This document shows positions 63,556-64,000 of a DNA stretch of 64,000 nucleotides, piece by piece. Every line of letters begins with the position of its first letter. Within the stretch, counting starts at the first letter, position 1. Where the stretch lies: the NCBI RefSeq assembly GCF_040126305.1, contig NZ_CP149511.1, positions 1 through 64,000 on the forward strand. Direction: 5' to 3'. The DNA comes from Pararhizobium sp. A13 (lineage in GTDB: Bacteria; Pseudomonadota; Alphaproteobacteria; Rhizobiales; Rhizobiaceae). The notes beneath the pieces were generated by a model. It was given only the letters and a program-made list of their open reading frames with translations. It did no database searches and had not been told where the DNA came from. The position numbers and the translations under genes are program-made.

Positions 63556-63713
63556 ACGGATGTTATTCCGTCGACGGTGAACCTGACGATCTATTCCGGC
63601 GGCGCAGATGATTTTGTGTCCACCCCCCTGCAGGAGATCATCGAAGAAGTCGAGGTAGGCCGATTCAAGCCGCCCATCGGCAAGGTGTTCGGAATCGATT
63701 CGACCACGGCATA
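63556..63713 (+). pseudogene. Zinc-type alcohol dehydrogenase C-terminal fragment
   Basis: Plus-strand codons read VNLTIYSGGADDFVSTPLQEI and EVGRFKPPIGKVFGID, matching the segment shortly before the C-terminus of zinc-binding MDR dehydrogenases (TPLQEIVDEVAAGRxxxPIGxVFxLD). The last roughly 30 residues and everything upstream are absent. It meets an oppositely oriented N-terminal fragment of the same family at about 63714. Confidence 0.6.
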
Positions 63714-64000
63714 ATCCCGCCCCATGGTGGCCATGCTGTGCCCATGCCACCCATGGCCGAGGCGACGACTTCTCCTTCGGCGAACTCATCCCCTGGAGCT
63801 TCAACGACTGTGCCGACGGCCTCGATGCCCAGGATTCGCGGGAAGGTGACACTCGGAGAATGGCCCTGCCGCGTGAAAAGTTCAGATCGATTCAGCCCGA
63901 ATGCCCGCACATGAACGAGCACCCAACCGCTCTTGGCCGCGGGCACTGGACGTTGTTCAATCTTGAGGGCCTCGGGCGGTCTGGCCTGGTGGACAACAAC
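63714..64000 (-). pseudogene. Zinc-type alcohol dehydrogenase N-terminal fragment, running off the right edge
   Basis: Minus-strand codons from the window edge read GWVLVHVRAFGLNRSELFTRQG, ILGIEAVGTVVEAPG and EGEVVASAMGGMG, the GroES-like N-terminal half of an MDR dehydrogenase. After the MGGMG block the frame loses homology. The start codon lies beyond the right edge. Confidence 0.65.

Noticed and set aside
1..64000. CRISPR array or rRNA operon
   Set aside because: No regularly spaced direct repeats and no rRNA-like conserved stretches were seen on reading.

Overview
The window looks like accessory DNA from an alphaproteobacterium of the Rhizobiaceae type (Rhizobium, Agrobacterium, Ensifer or Shinella are all possible). 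The grounds are high GC with GC-rich third positions, GGAGG-type ribosome sites, many LysR and TetR regulators, a rbs-like CUT2 sugar transporter, a DUF1403 remnant and FixJ-type regulators. No rRNA, tRNA, replication origin or CRISPR array was seen. The mix of intact catabolic, efflux and stress operons with an unusually dense set of broken genes fits a megaplasmid or genomic island. The taxonomic call is inference.

Layout. 0-7.6 kb: a ribose-like operon on the minus strand (binding protein, two-domain ATPase, permease, RbsD/FucU, ribokinase, an extra CUT1-type ATPase, start of another gene), divergent from a LacI regulator. Two identical 14-bp palindromes lie between them. 7.7-11 kb: a DUF1403 remnant, a TetR plus quinone oxidoreductase pair with a matched 21-bp operator pair, and LysR genes. 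11.2-16.4 kb: isochorismatase-like hydrolase, XapX protein, Tat-exported amidohydrolase with a Cys/His tail, DoxX protein and MFS exporter. 16.9-19.5 kb: remnants and small genes. 18.4-26.1 kb: TetR, operator clusters, an RND pump with two lipoprotein adaptors, and a lipoprotein hydrolase. 26.6-31.7 kb: TetR, a Tll0287/DUF3365 haem-type sensor cyclase, and a second cyclase broken by a perfect 56-bp tandem duplication.

31.7-37.1 kb is a mobile-element and defence graveyard: Tn3 transposase and resolvase remnants, an intact VapBC pair with a palindromic operator, a truncated hypothetical gene, a J-domain protein, a HEPN-motif protein and a Fic remnant. 37.1-45.1 kb holds a sensor kinase with two response regulators, divergent from an arylsulfatase, a 5'-truncated HAD hydrolase and an eight-haem TPR cytochrome. 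46.1-48.8 kb is a LysR-controlled dioxygenase, CPFC-thioredoxin-fold and DoxX operon. 48.9-52.6 kb has a broken VOC gene, a DUF433 antitoxin whose PIN toxin carries an in-frame TAG, and an AraC gene followed by a decayed copy of its own 3' end. 52.8-62.7 kb has oxidoreductases and hydrolases of redox or xenobiotic metabolism, an MscS channel abutting an IS630 remnant, a collapsed MASE1/receiver/LuxR sensory locus, and a LysR/SDR pair. The right end holds two oppositely oriented fragments of a zinc-type dehydrogenase.

Working together: several units pair a local one-component regulator with electrophile, quinone or drug handling (TetR-QOR, TetR-RND, LysR-DODA-DoxX, LysR-SDR). The sugar operon and the sulfatase/cytochrome cluster add nutrient scavenging. 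About twenty pseudogenes, many of them regulators or mobile-element genes, point to repeated insertion and deletion. All functional calls rest on reading motifs by eye; no database search was run.
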